Positions 1 to 6,587 of a DNA stretch of 18,248 nt are shown here, in pieces. The position numbers and the translations under genes were made by a program. The stretch lies in contig JAUXDV010000008.1 of assembly GCA_030620735.1 (NCBI GenBank), forward strand, positions 1-18,248, in the 5' to 3' direction. The notes under the pieces were generated by a model, which was given only the letters and a program-made list of their open reading frames with translations, was not told the DNA's origin and made no database searches. This DNA is from Gammaproteobacteria bacterium. GTDB taxonomy: Bacteria > Pseudomonadota > Gammaproteobacteria > Chromatiales > Chromatiaceae. Numbering within the stretch: the first letter of the stretch is position 1; each line of letters begins with the position of its first letter.

Positions 1-170
1 AGGATCATCCACGGGGTGACAAAGTAATAGAGTTTGCGCTCCATGATCTTGAAGCGCTCATTGCCGGCTTCGTCATTCGTCATTGCATGGTAGACAAACA
101 GGCGCGGCAGATAGAAGAGCCCGGCGAACCAGGCTGTCATGAAGAAGAGATGGAAGGCTTTTAACCACAT
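1..170 (-). CDS. hemJ: HemJ protoporphyrinogen IX oxidase, N-terminal part (cut by window edge)
   Basis: The first 56 codons are visible, starting at the ATG read from 170 on the minus strand; the rest lies outside the window. The peptide begins MWLKAFHLFF and continues with AGLFYLPRLFVYHA, the hallmark N-terminus of the HemJ (UPF0093) family: a first membrane helix with a conserved His, then the LPRLFVYH motif. HemJ is a haem-containing inner-membrane protein that oxidises protoporphyrinogen IX to protoporphyrin IX, the next-to-last step of haem synthesis in bacteria lacking HemG or HemY. Its place beside argC matches the Pseudomonas arrangement. The start region is odd: a second copy of the same start codon and first codons lies 119 bases upstream (see findings). 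An AGGGA about 10 bases before the ATG could serve as ribosome binding site. Confidence 0.9.
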   Translation of the reverse strand, partial: MWLKAFHLFFMTAWFAGLFYLPRLFVYHAMTNDEAGNERFKIMERKLYYFVTPWMI

Positions 171-305
171 GGTGTGATGATTCCCTGTTTTTTGACAAAA
201 TTATTAACCACGAAAGTCACGAAAAACACGAAAATTCCGCTGGCGCCCAAGCTGGAGCTTGGGAACCAGAGAAAGGCTTTTAACCACATGGCGTTGATGT
301 CCCTG
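154..305. repeat. Diverged direct duplication of the hemJ 5' end flanking a small composite repeat
   Basis: Positions 154-172 and 273-291 are identical over 19 bases. Similarity continues through the ribosome-binding region to about 187 and 305, with a few changes and one indel. Between the copies are three tandem 9-base units of the type NCACGAAAN (208-234) and an 8-bp perfect inverted repeat CCCAAGCT/AGCTTGGG (246-263). This looks like insertion of a short repetitive element with duplication of the target, or an imperfect tandem duplication into which repeats later came. Confidence 0.6.
161..289 (-). other. Upstream ORF made from a duplicated hemJ start
   Basis: Read on the minus strand from the ATG at 289, a 42-codon frame begins MWLKAF, identical to the first six residues of HemJ, then runs through unrelated repeat sequence. 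It ends at a TAA (163-161) that overlaps the hemJ start region. The distance between the two ATGs is 119 bases, so the frames differ and the old start cannot feed into hemJ. Whether it is translated is unknown. It could act as a leader ORF or simply be debris of a duplication. Confidence 0.4.
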
Positions 306-321
306 GAAGTAATAAAATCTC

Positions 322-346
322 GTACTCAGTACTCAGTACTCAGTAC
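322..346. repeat. Short tandem repeat, 7-base unit GTACTCA, about 3.5 copies
   Basis: The unit GTACTCA repeats without change across 25 bases. It begins one base beyond the stop codon (350-348, minus strand) of the DUF4126 gene. Such a tract can vary in copy number by slippage. No T-run follows the gene on the minus strand, so it is not an obvious terminator. Confidence 0.85.
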
Positions 347-347
347 G

Positions 348-1046
348 TCACTGCCTTGGCAACTCCTTGCGACTCTCCGCCACTGCATCGATGCCAAGTT
401 TCCGCGCAGCTGCGGTAACGGTCGGATCGGGAGTTTCGCTGTCACCGCTGAACCAGTTGCGGATTTTACGCACTATGAGTTTTAATGCACGCCAGATTTT
501 TGGCAGCAACCAGATCGACAGCAGCATGAAAGCGATGAACATTGCGATAAACAGCCAGGGATAGGTCAGCGCAGCCCACAGCCCGCCGATGACGGCAATA
601 TCTTCTGTAAACGAGGCTACCCAGTTGGTGACGGGTTCAGGTGAGGTGTTGATCATCAGGCGCGTTCCCGCTTTGGTGAAGTGGCTGGTTGCCGCGACCC
701 CGCCGCCGAGCAATGCTGCGGCAAGCGTGACGGCTTGGTTGACCTCCAGCCCGCTGGCGGCGCCTACAGCCATCATGGCCCCGGCAGGGATGCGAATGAA
801 GGTGTGGATGGCGTCCCAGGCCGAATCGACCCCGGGGGTTTTATCGGCAAAAAATTCGATAAAATACATGATGCCTGCAACACCGATCACCAGCGGGTTC
901 TCGACCAGCGCCATTCCTTCGGGCAGTTCGGCGTAGCCTGTGTTGCCGAGAATGCCGAGCACCAGTATTGCCGCGTAGAGATTGATTCCTGAAGCCCACG
1001 AGGCTCCGAGCATCAGGGCGATGGCTTGAATGGTTTCATGATCCAT
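348..1046 (-). CDS. DUF4126 family integral membrane protein
   Basis: This 232-residue protein has several hydrophobic segments: about residues 5-35, 50-65, 85-117 (Gly/Ala rich) and 150-185. A basic amphipathic stretch (IWRALKLIVRKIRNWF) and a soluble C-terminal tail follow. The segment GASWASGINLYAAILVLGILG near the N-terminus and the central GxxVAATSHFTKAGTRLMINTSPEP stretch are typical of DUF4126 proteins, whose function is not known. The ATG at 1046 is preceded only by a weak GGA. The gene lies head-to-head with argC across a 299-base gap and ends shortly before the duplicated hemJ start, so it could be read together with hemJ. The family call is by sequence recognition; no activity is claimed. 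Confidence 0.85.
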   Translation of the reverse strand: MDHETIQAIALMLGASWASGINLYAAILVLGILGNTGYAELPEGMALVENPLVIGVAGIMYFIEFFADKTPGVDSAWDAIHTFIRIPAGAMMAVGAASGLEVNQAVTLAAALLGGGVAATSHFTKAGTRLMINTSPEPVTNWVASFTEDIAVIGGLWAALTYPWLFIAMFIAFMLLSIWLLPKIWRALKLIVRKIRNWFSGDSETPDPTVTAAARKLGIDAVAESRKELPRQ

Positions 1047-1144
1047 GACGTTATATTCCAGAAAATCTACTGCTGAGTCTCTAATATGCGGCTAAACAGC
1101 AAATAATTCAATGTTATCAAAAAGCGGATTATCTGAAGGCGAAA

Positions 1145-1215
1145 AGATTGCCGCGTCGGCTGCGCCTCCTCGCAATGACGATTAGATTGTCATTGCGAGC
1201 GAAGCGCGGCAATCT
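1145..1215. repeat. Dispersed palindromic repeat, copy 1
   Basis: The outer arms AGATTGCCGCG (1145-1155) and CGCGGCAATCT (1205-1215) are perfect complements. The inner arms CGCAATGAC (1171-1179) and GTCATTGCG (1189-1197) are too. The whole unit can fold into a long cruciform or RNA hairpin. It lies between the divergent DUF4126 and argC starts, so it is the one copy not placed at a gene 3' end. The rest of the 1047-1345 gap holds only the candidate argC promoter. Confidence 0.9.
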
Positions 1216-1298
1216 TCCCGGAACTCGCTCTTTGCCCGCAATGTCGATGCAACGGTTTCATCAGCCGTCAGCATTGCGGCTTCGTTTCCCGTCTGTTT

Positions 1299-1328
1299 TT
1301 GAGTATCATGGAGCGATATCCATTTAAT
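1299..1328 (+). promoter_or_regulatory. Possible sigma-70 promoter for argC
   Basis: A -35-like TTGAGT (1299-1304) is followed after 18 bases by TTTAAT (1323-1328), placing a start site about 10 bases before the argC ATG. The leader would be very short and no strong ribosome binding site is seen. No convincing ArgR box pair overlaps it. Confidence 0.35.
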
Positions 1329-1345
1329 ACTGCAGAAGAACGCAT

Positions 1346-2377
1346 ATGATCAAGGTAGGGATCGTCGGGGGAACCGGTTATACGGGAGTGGAGCTGCTGC
1401 GCCTGCTAGTGGCTCATGCGCATGTGGAAGTGGTTGCGGTGACTTCCCGTGCTGAATCCGGGCGCGCCGTGGCGGATCTGTTTCCCAGTCTGCGCGGCCA
1501 TATCGATATCGCCTTCAGCGAGCCTGACGTGCAAGTCCTGCATGGCTGTGATGTGGTCTTTTTTGCAACGCCCAACGGCATTGCGATGCGGTCAACCCCT
1601 GAATTACTGCAGGCGGGTGTGCGGGTGATCGATCTTGCCGCCGATTTCCGTATTCAGGACCAGGCGCTTTGGGAGAAGTGGTATGGAATGTCTCACGCCT
1701 GTCCGGAGTTGCTGCCCCAGGCAGTCTATGGATTGCCTGAAATACATCGTCAAAAAATCGCTTCTGCAAGCCTTGTGGCCAATCCGGGCTGTTATCCGAC
1801 GGCCACTATTCTTGGCTTTTTGCCTCTGCTGGAAGCGGGAGTTGTCGATTCCGGTTCGCTGATTGCCGATTGCAAATCCGGCGCCAGCGGAGCAGGTCGC
1901 GGCGCCAGCGTGGCGGCGCTGCTGGCGGAGTGCGGAGAGAGTTTCAAGGCTTATGGTGTGAGCGGGCATCGGCATCTTCCCGAGATCCGCCAGGTGCTGG
2001 GATGGACGCTTGGGAAGCTGCCGGGCTTGACGTTTACGCCGCATCTGCTGCCGATGATTCGCGGCATTCTGGCGACGCTCTATGCGCGCCTGAGCAGTGA
2101 GGGAGTGGATCTGCAGCAACTCTATGAAGCACGTTACGCCGATGAGCCTTTTGTCGATGTGCTTCCATCGGGATCTCTGCCGGAAACCCGCAGTGTGCGG
2201 GGCACCAATCGTTGTCAGATTGCATTGCATCAACCTCAGGGTGAGCGTACGGTTGTTGTCTTGTCGGTCATTGACAACCTTGTCAAGGGCGCTGCCGGCC
2301 AGGCAGTGCAGAATATGAACCTGATGTTTGGCTTGTCCGAGACAAGCGGGCTGGATTGCGTTGCCTTATCTCCCTGA
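1346..2377 (+). CDS. argC: N-acetyl-gamma-glutamyl-phosphate reductase
   Basis: ArgC reduces N-acetyl-glutamyl phosphate to the semialdehyde with NADPH, the third step of arginine (ornithine) synthesis in the cytoplasm. The 343 residues match the usual length of the long-chain type. The N-terminal Rossmann motif GIVGGTGYTGVELLRLL (residues 5-21) binds NADPH. The catalytic Cys149 lies in NPGCYPT, and the SGASGAGR loop is at 178-185. The ATG at 1346 puts the Rossmann motif at the very N-terminus, as expected. argC is divergent from DUF4126/hemJ and leads the run toward erpA. Its last bases overlap the next gene if that gene uses a TTG start. No defects are seen. Confidence 0.97.
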   Translation: MIKVGIVGGTGYTGVELLRLLVAHAHVEVVAVTSRAESGRAVADLFPSLRGHIDIAFSEPDVQVLHGCDVVFFATPNGIAMRSTPELLQAGVRVIDLAADFRIQDQALWEKWYGMSHACPELLPQAVYGLPEIHRQKIASASLVANPGCYPTATILGFLPLLEAGVVDSGSLIADCKSGASGAGRGASVAALLAECGESFKAYGVSGHRHLPEIRQVLGWTLGKLPGLTFTPHLLPMIRGILATLYARLSSEGVDLQQLYEARYADEPFVDVLPSGSLPETRSVRGTNRCQIALHQPQGERTVVVLSVIDNLVKGAAGQAVQNMNLMFGLSETSGLDCVALSP

Positions 2378-2912
2378 TAACCGCCAGTTCAAACGACGTC
2401 ACAAGCGAGTTCATGTCGAGGCTCCGACAATCCATCTTGCCGGGCATGGCGGCCACCTCCTGATGTGGCTTGGAATTGCACTGCTGCTGGTTGCAGGCAT
2501 GGTTTATCTCGGCAGGATGGTCTATCTGCTGGATCAGGGTAATGCAGATGGAGATCAGGAAACGGTTGAATCCGTTGTCGATGATCTGCAGCTGAAAATC
2601 AGAGAGGTAGAGTCAGAGAGAGATGCTTTAAGCCAATCTGTTGCGACTCTTGAGCGGTCGGCGCAGGTTGACAAGGTGGCGCAAAGAGATGTGCAGGAGG
2701 AGTTGATAACGTTACAGGAAGAGCGTCACAAAATGGAGCAGGAGTTGGCTATTTTAAAGAGAGTGGCGGGAAAAAGCACGGGTTCGACTTCTGCGAAAGG
2801 CTCTAAAAAGAGCACCGGGAAAAAGCGTAAAAGCAAAAAGAAAACGAGCAGCAAGACAAGAAAAATCAACAAGACCCTGCCGACGACGGGTAAGAAAAAA
2901 GGGGAGTTTTAA
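2361..2912 (+). CDS. DUF6776-like coiled-coil membrane protein with a basic tail
   Basis: No enzyme motif is present. The protein has a short basic N-terminus, one membrane helix (bases about 2463-2525, LIALLLVAG-type hydrophobic run), a charged coiled coil of about 60 residues (VESVVDDLQLKI to MEQELAILKRV), and a final 45 residues made almost only of Lys, Ser, Thr and Gly. The coiled coil and the position between argC and bactofilin fit the gammaproteobacterial DUF6776 family. In the members I recall, a folded C-terminal domain follows the coiled coil; here the basic tail stands in its place. The start is unclear: TTG 2361 has a weak GGA before it, TTG 2328 would overlap argC by 50 bases, and the first ATG (2463) would cut into the membrane helix. 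With the N-terminus inside, the coiled coil and tail would be periplasmic. Confidence 0.7.
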   Translation: MPYLPDNRQFKRRHKRVHVEAPTIHLAGHGGHLLMWLGIALLLVAGMVYLGRMVYLLDQGNADGDQETVESVVDDLQLKIREVESERDALSQSVATLERSAQVDKVAQRDVQEELITLQEERHKMEQELAILKRVAGKSTGSTSAKGSKKSTGKKRKSKKKTSSKTRKINKTLPTTGKKKGEF

Positions 2913-2959
2913 AGATCTGTGAACTCTATACTGAAAAATCCAGGATGGTGAAATAACTT

Positions 2960-3391
2960 ATGAAAAAAAAATTCAAGCCACCGGCTTTTACGACTGTTAT
3001 TGGTTCGGGAACAGTCATTCACGGAGGTGTCTCCTTTACAGGAGGCCTGCATCTTGATGGTGAGATTCATGGCGATGTCATTGCTGATAGCGAGAGCAAT
3101 AACTCTACCCTCACGGTGAGTGACCAGGCAACAATTGTTGGAGATGTCCGCGTTGCTAATATCATCGTCAATGGCTCTATTGATGGTGATATAGACTCCA
3201 GTTCACTGCTTGAACTGGCAGAGAATGCGCGTGTCAGCGGAGAGATTCACTATCAGCAACTTGAGATGGCAATGGGCGCCAGCGTTGCCGGTGGAATGGT
3301 GCATCTGTCAGAAGAGGGCGATGAAAAAGCACAAGCAGGGAGCGACTCCTGGCAGGAAGAAGAGCAGGAGCATGCGGCGGATGAAACCTAA
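2960..3391 (+). CDS. Bactofilin (polymer-forming cytoskeletal protein)
   Basis: This 143-residue protein has the bactofilin core (about residues 12-110). It starts with FTTVIGSGTVIHGGVSFTGG, then repeats short beta-helix rungs (LHLDGEIHGDV, ATIVGDVRVAN, GSIDGDIDSS, ARVSGEIHYQ). Bactofilins form filaments without nucleotide and act as scaffolds for wall enzymes, shape and polar structures. The N-terminus is short and basic (MKKKFKPP), and the C-terminal tail is acidic and disordered. The ATG at 2960 follows an AGGA (2942-2945). It lies 47 bases after the coiled-coil gene, suggesting one transcript. An M23 peptidase encoded nearby is a plausible partner by analogy with shape systems in which a bactofilin works with M23 enzymes; that is inference. 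Confidence 0.93.
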   Translation: MKKKFKPPAFTTVIGSGTVIHGGVSFTGGLHLDGEIHGDVIADSESNNSTLTVSDQATIVGDVRVANIIVNGSIDGDIDSSSLLELAENARVSGEIHYQQLEMAMGASVAGGMVHLSEEGDEKAQAGSDSWQEEEQEHAADET

Positions 3392-3415
3392 TTCTTGACT
3401 AAAACAGTAGGAAAA
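3391..3415 (+). promoter_or_regulatory. IscR type 1-like operator before erpA
   Basis: The 25 bases fit the published Escherichia coli type 1 IscR consensus (ATASYYGACTRWWWYAGTCRRSTAT) at 20 positions, counted by eye. The central TTGACTAAAACAGT part is nearly perfect and the right end is weaker. It overlaps the -35 element of the proposed erpA promoter, the correct place for repression by Fe-S-loaded IscR. In E. coli erpA (yadR) is a known IscR target. Confidence 0.6.
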
Positions 3416-3423
3416 GCGATAGT
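3395..3423 (+). promoter_or_regulatory. Probable sigma-70 promoter for erpA
   Basis: TTGACT (3395-3400) and GATAGT (3418-3423) are spaced by 17 bases, giving a predicted start about 25 bases before the erpA ATG. It begins right after the bactofilin stop codon, so erpA can be expressed apart from the upstream genes. Confidence 0.6.
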
Positions 3424-3452
3424 TAGCATATAGGTTTGATTTTTGGAGTGGT

Positions 3453-3812
3453 ATGAACATGGCAGAAGCACAAATTCAAATGGAAAGCCCGCTGGTTTTC
3501 ACCAGCGCTGCTGCAGCGAAAGTCTCTTCCCTGATTGAGGAGGAGGGCAATCCGGGGCTGATGTTGCGCGTCTATATTCAGGGTGGCGGCTGTTCAGGTT
3601 TTCAATATGGTTTCACCTTTGATGAAGAGCTAAAAGAGGGTGACACAGAGGTTGAAACGGATGGCGTCAAACTGCTGATCGACCCAATGAGCTTTCAATA
3701 CCTCACCGGGGCTGAAGTCGACTACACCGAAGGCCTTCAGGGAGCGCAGTTTGTGATCCGCAATCCGAATGCATCTACGACCTGCGGCTGCGGTTCCTCA
3801 TTTTCTGTTTAA
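3453..3812 (+). CDS. erpA: Iron-sulfur cluster insertion protein ErpA (A-type carrier)
   Basis: ErpA receives [2Fe-2S] or [4Fe-4S] clusters from the assembly scaffold and delivers them to target enzymes in the cytoplasm. The 119-residue protein has the HesB/IscA fold with the three ligand cysteines in standard positions: Cys47 (GGGCSGFQYGF), Cys111 and Cys113 (TTCGCGSSFSV). The ending CGCGSSFS and the EGLQGAQFVIRNPNA segment point to ErpA rather than IscA or SufA. Two ATGs are possible: 3453, with GGAG only 4 bases away, and 3459, with a 10-base gap; either is plausible. The gene probably has its own promoter with an IscR-like site. Possible local clients include the radical SAM enzyme HemN in this window. 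Confidence 0.95.
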   Translation: MNMAEAQIQMESPLVFTSAAAAKVSSLIEEEGNPGLMLRVYIQGGGCSGFQYGFTFDEELKEGDTEVETDGVKLLIDPMSFQYLTGAEVDYTEGLQGAQFVIRNPNASTTCGCGSSFSV

Positions 3813-3814
3813 TC

Positions 3815-3868
3815 GAGCAGCGAGTCTTGATTACTGAGTAATAACACCAGCCTTATCTCTCGCTACTC
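3815..3868. other. Inverted repeat between convergent erpA and mepM-like genes
   Basis: GAGCAGCGAG (3815-3824) and CTCGCTACTC (3859-3868) are complementary except for one position. The 34-base loop holds the small palindrome TTACTGAGTAA. The right arm overlaps the stop codon of the peptidase gene. It may help stop converging transcription, but there is no T-run, so it is not a standard intrinsic terminator. Confidence 0.35.
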
Positions 3869-5213
3869 ACGTCTCAGTCCTCTTTCCTTGGGTTTCCTCC
3901 TTGAGCTGATCCAGCGTTTTCAGCAGAGGATCAGCAAAAGAACGGAATTTTTTATCATTTTTCCGTAACGCATCTGCAATCGGCAGGCGGTGTGAGAGTG
4001 GATTGACGTGCTTGCCATTGATGCGGAATTCATAATGCAGATGCGGGCCGGTTGCAAGGCCTGTCGATCCGACATAACCGATGACTTCATTCTGACGCAC
4101 GTTTCTGCCTTTCTTCATGCCTCTCTTGAAGGCTGAGAGATGACCATAGACGGTGGTGTATTTGCCGTGTTTGACATAGATCACCTTGCCATAGCCGCGC
4201 TGGCGGCCGATGATGCTTACCGTTCCATCCGCAGTTGCCCACACAGGTGTTCCTCTTGGAGCTGCGTAATCGACGCCTTTGTGTGAGCGCCAGCGCCGCA
4301 GCACAGGATGCCAGCGTTTACCCGTGTATCTGGAGCTGATGCGGGTAAAACTCAACGGCGTGCGTATAAACTTCTGGCGGCGGCTGCGTCCCTGGGGATC
4401 AAGATAATCGACCCTGTCCCTGGAGTCGACATAACGGATGACACGGTGTTTCTTCTTGCCGTTGATGAATTCCGCAGCAAGAATATTGCCTGTGCCAATA
4501 CGTTGGCCATCGACATAGCGCGCTTCAAAAATGACGCCGAAATAGTCCCCTTTTTTCAATTCACGGCCAAAGTCGATATCCCAGCTGAAGAGTTTCGCCA
4601 TCTTGATAATCAGCTTTTCTGTCATGCCGGCTCGTATGCCGTCATTAAAAAGTGATGACTCTATGCTTCCATGGGCGGTTTCGATCTTTACCTGCACCTC
4701 TTTCTGATGCTTGCTGATCTGAATATCATCATTGCTGATTAAATAGCTGGTGCTGTGCAGTGAGTCGATATTATGGATGATCTCGACGAGTTCATTCTCT
4801 TTGGAAAAGCGGAAGTGGAGCATTTGTCCGGGGCGCAGCCGCGCCAGACGCTTTTTCGATTTTTTATCGAGCAGAATGAATCGCTGATAGAGATTTTTAT
4901 CGATGCCGAGTTTGTTGAAAATAGCGAGCAGGGTATCTCCGGCCCTGACCTGGTGAATAACCAGCAGGGGTTTGCTCTCAATGACACCTGGAGCTATCTC
5001 TTCTACCGCTTGTTCGTCGTCAGTCAGTGACTCTATATCATCATCAGATTGCTCATCTCCACGGTGAGGCGTTACTGACGGGATTTCACTCTGATCCGGA
5101 AAGGAGAGTTCGATGCTCTCTTTATCGGGGTGAACGTCATGCTCCGGCAGCAGCCAGATAATCAGCGCGGCAAGCACAATGACAGTAAAAAAACCGGTCA
5201 GAAAGGATTTCAT
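3867..5213 (-). CDS. mepM: LysM/M23 murein DD-endopeptidase, MepM type
   Basis: Members of this family cleave peptide cross-links in peptidoglycan in the periplasm, making room for wall growth. Residues 1-22 form a signal anchor. An acidic linker (about 23-78) follows, then a LysM-like domain (VIHQVRAGDTLLAIF, from about 85), an intermediate OapA-like region, and the M23 metallopeptidase (about 285-407). The zinc site is complete: His311 and Asp315 (HKGVDYA), catalytic His358 (YGHLS), and His391/His393 (GPHLHYEF). At 448 residues it is close to E. coli MepM. The ATG at 5213 gives a proper signal anchor. It is divergent from tyrS and convergent with erpA; in Pseudomonas anmK lies between erpA and this gene, but here it does not. 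The gene symbol is given by family resemblance. Confidence 0.92.
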   Translation of the reverse strand: MKSFLTGFFTVIVLAALIIWLLPEHDVHPDKESIELSFPDQSEIPSVTPHRGDEQSDDDIESLTDDEQAVEEIAPGVIESKPLLVIHQVRAGDTLLAIFNKLGIDKNLYQRFILLDKKSKKRLARLRPGQMLHFRFSKENELVEIIHNIDSLHSTSYLISNDDIQISKHQKEVQVKIETAHGSIESSLFNDGIRAGMTEKLIIKMAKLFSWDIDFGRELKKGDYFGVIFEARYVDGQRIGTGNILAAEFINGKKKHRVIRYVDSRDRVDYLDPQGRSRRQKFIRTPLSFTRISSRYTGKRWHPVLRRWRSHKGVDYAAPRGTPVWATADGTVSIIGRQRGYGKVIYVKHGKYTTVYGHLSAFKRGMKKGRNVRQNEVIGYVGSTGLATGPHLHYEFRINGKHVNPLSHRLPIADALRKNDKKFRSFADPLLKTLDQLKEETQGKRTET

Positions 5214-5257
5214 GCAGGCGGGTGTTGTGAAGTTGTGAATCGATATATCACCCGCTT

Positions 5258-5287
5258 ATTATAATCTGCCACACCTTCTAATGACAG
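5258..5287 (-). promoter_or_regulatory. Probable sigma-70 promoter for the mepM-like gene
   Basis: On the minus strand, CTGTCA (5287-5282) is followed after 18 bases by a perfect -10 TATAAT (5263-5258), about 45 bases before the ATG. A tyrS promoter should lie in the same 147-base gap, but I cannot point to a convincing pair for it. Confidence 0.5.
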
Positions 5288-5360
5288 CGGCAGTGATTTC
5301 CGGTAGATTGCGCAGATTCGTATCATGTGTGTGCTGACAATAATCTGACAAGGGTAGCTG

Positions 5361-6569
5361 ATGACTTCTACAGTGGAAGCAATTGAACAGATCTCCAGGG
5401 GAGTCGAGGAGATTCTGCTTGAAGATGGCTTGATCAAAAAACTGCAGCTAGGCAGGCCTCTGCGTATCAAGGCGGGATTTGACCCGACGGCGCCTGATCT
5501 TCATCTCGGTCATACGGTGCTGATCAATAAATTGCGGCTTTTCCAGCAGTTGGGGCATGAGGTGATTTTCCTTATCGGGGATTTTACAGGCATGATCGGC
5601 GATCCCACCGGCAAGAGCGCCACCCGTCAACCGTTGACACGCGAGCAGGTGGTGGAAAATGCTGCCAGCTATAAAGAGCAGATCTTCAAGATCCTCGATG
5701 AAGAGAAAACGCGCGTGGTCTTCAACTCCGAGTGGATGGGTGAAATGGGAGCGGCTGAGCTGGTGCAGCTGGCTGCAAGCCATACGGTGGCGCGCATGCT
5801 GGAACGCGACGATTTCCACAAGCGCTATAAAAGCGGCAAGCCTATCGCCGTTCATGAATTTCTCTACCCGCTGATCCAGGGCTATGACTCGGTGGTTCTC
5901 GAGGCGGACGTCGAACTCGGGGGAACCGATCAGAAATTCAACCTGCTGGTTGGCAGGCAACTGCAGGAGCAGCGTGGACAGGAGCCGCAGGTAGTCATCA
6001 CCATGCCGATTCTCGAGGGGCTCGACGGCGTGCAGAAAATGTCCAAGTCACTGGGGAACTATATCGGTATCACCGATGCGCCGGATGATATGTTCGGCAA
6101 GATCATGTCGATCTCCGATACGTTGATGTGGCGTTACTTCGAGCTGCTGAGTTTTCGTCCCATGGATGAGATCCAGGCATTTCAGAAACAGGTCGAGGAG
6201 GGCGCCAATCCCCGCGATATCAAGTTTCTGCTTGCGCAGGAGATTATTGCTCGATTTCATCATGAAGCGGCGGCCGTGCAGGCGCAGGAAAATTTCATAG
6301 CCCGCTTCCAGAAGGGCGCCATGCCTGATGAGATGCCTGAAAAAACGCTCATGCTCGATGATGAGAGCCTGGGCATCGCCAATCTGCTGCGTGATGCAGG
6401 CCTGGTGCAGAGCACGAGTGAAGCAATGCGCATGATCAAGCAAAATGCAGTGAAAATTGATGGGGAACGCATCAGCGACCGCGCCCTGCAGTGCATGGCG
6501 GGTGAAACCCATATCTACCAGGTGGGAAAGCGACGCTTCGCACGGGTGACGCTTGAATCATCCGGGTAA
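5361..6569 (+). CDS. tyrS: Tyrosyl-tRNA synthetase
   Basis: TyrS charges tRNA-Tyr with tyrosine using ATP. The 402-residue class I enzyme has the HIGH-type motif HLGH (48-51), the tyrosine-pocket stretch FLIGDFTGMIGDPTGKS (70-86), GGTDQKFNLLVGR (187-199), and KMSKS (226-230). A C-terminal S4-like RNA-binding domain covers about 335-400 (SEAMRMIKQNAVKIDGERIS). The HLGH/KMSKS pair marks the subtype common in Pseudomonas rather than the E. coli form with KFGKT. The ATG at 5361 follows AGGG (5351-5354) at 6 bases. The next gene starts only 18 bases after the stop, so tyrS likely leads a tyrS / FimV-like / prmB transcript. No T-box or other leader structure is seen. Confidence 0.98.
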   Translation: MTSTVEAIEQISRGVEEILLEDGLIKKLQLGRPLRIKAGFDPTAPDLHLGHTVLINKLRLFQQLGHEVIFLIGDFTGMIGDPTGKSATRQPLTREQVVENAASYKEQIFKILDEEKTRVVFNSEWMGEMGAAELVQLAASHTVARMLERDDFHKRYKSGKPIAVHEFLYPLIQGYDSVVLEADVELGGTDQKFNLLVGRQLQEQRGQEPQVVITMPILEGLDGVQKMSKSLGNYIGITDAPDDMFGKIMSISDTLMWRYFELLSFRPMDEIQAFQKQVEEGANPRDIKFLLAQEIIARFHHEAAAVQAQENFIARFQKGAMPDEMPEKTLMLDDESLGIANLLRDAGLVQSTSEAMRMIKQNAVKIDGERISDRALQCMAGETHIYQVGKRRFARVTLESSG

Positions 6570-6587
6570 GCGTGTTTCATTAATAGA

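Noticed and set aside
1100..1120. ATTCA half-site considered as an ArgR box for argC
   Set aside because: Only one half is present, about 235 bases before argC and nearer to the DUF4126 start; no partner half at the right distance.
1604..2233. 209-residue minus-strand frame opposite argC
   Set aside because: argC is complete and convincing; the antisense frame has no motif.
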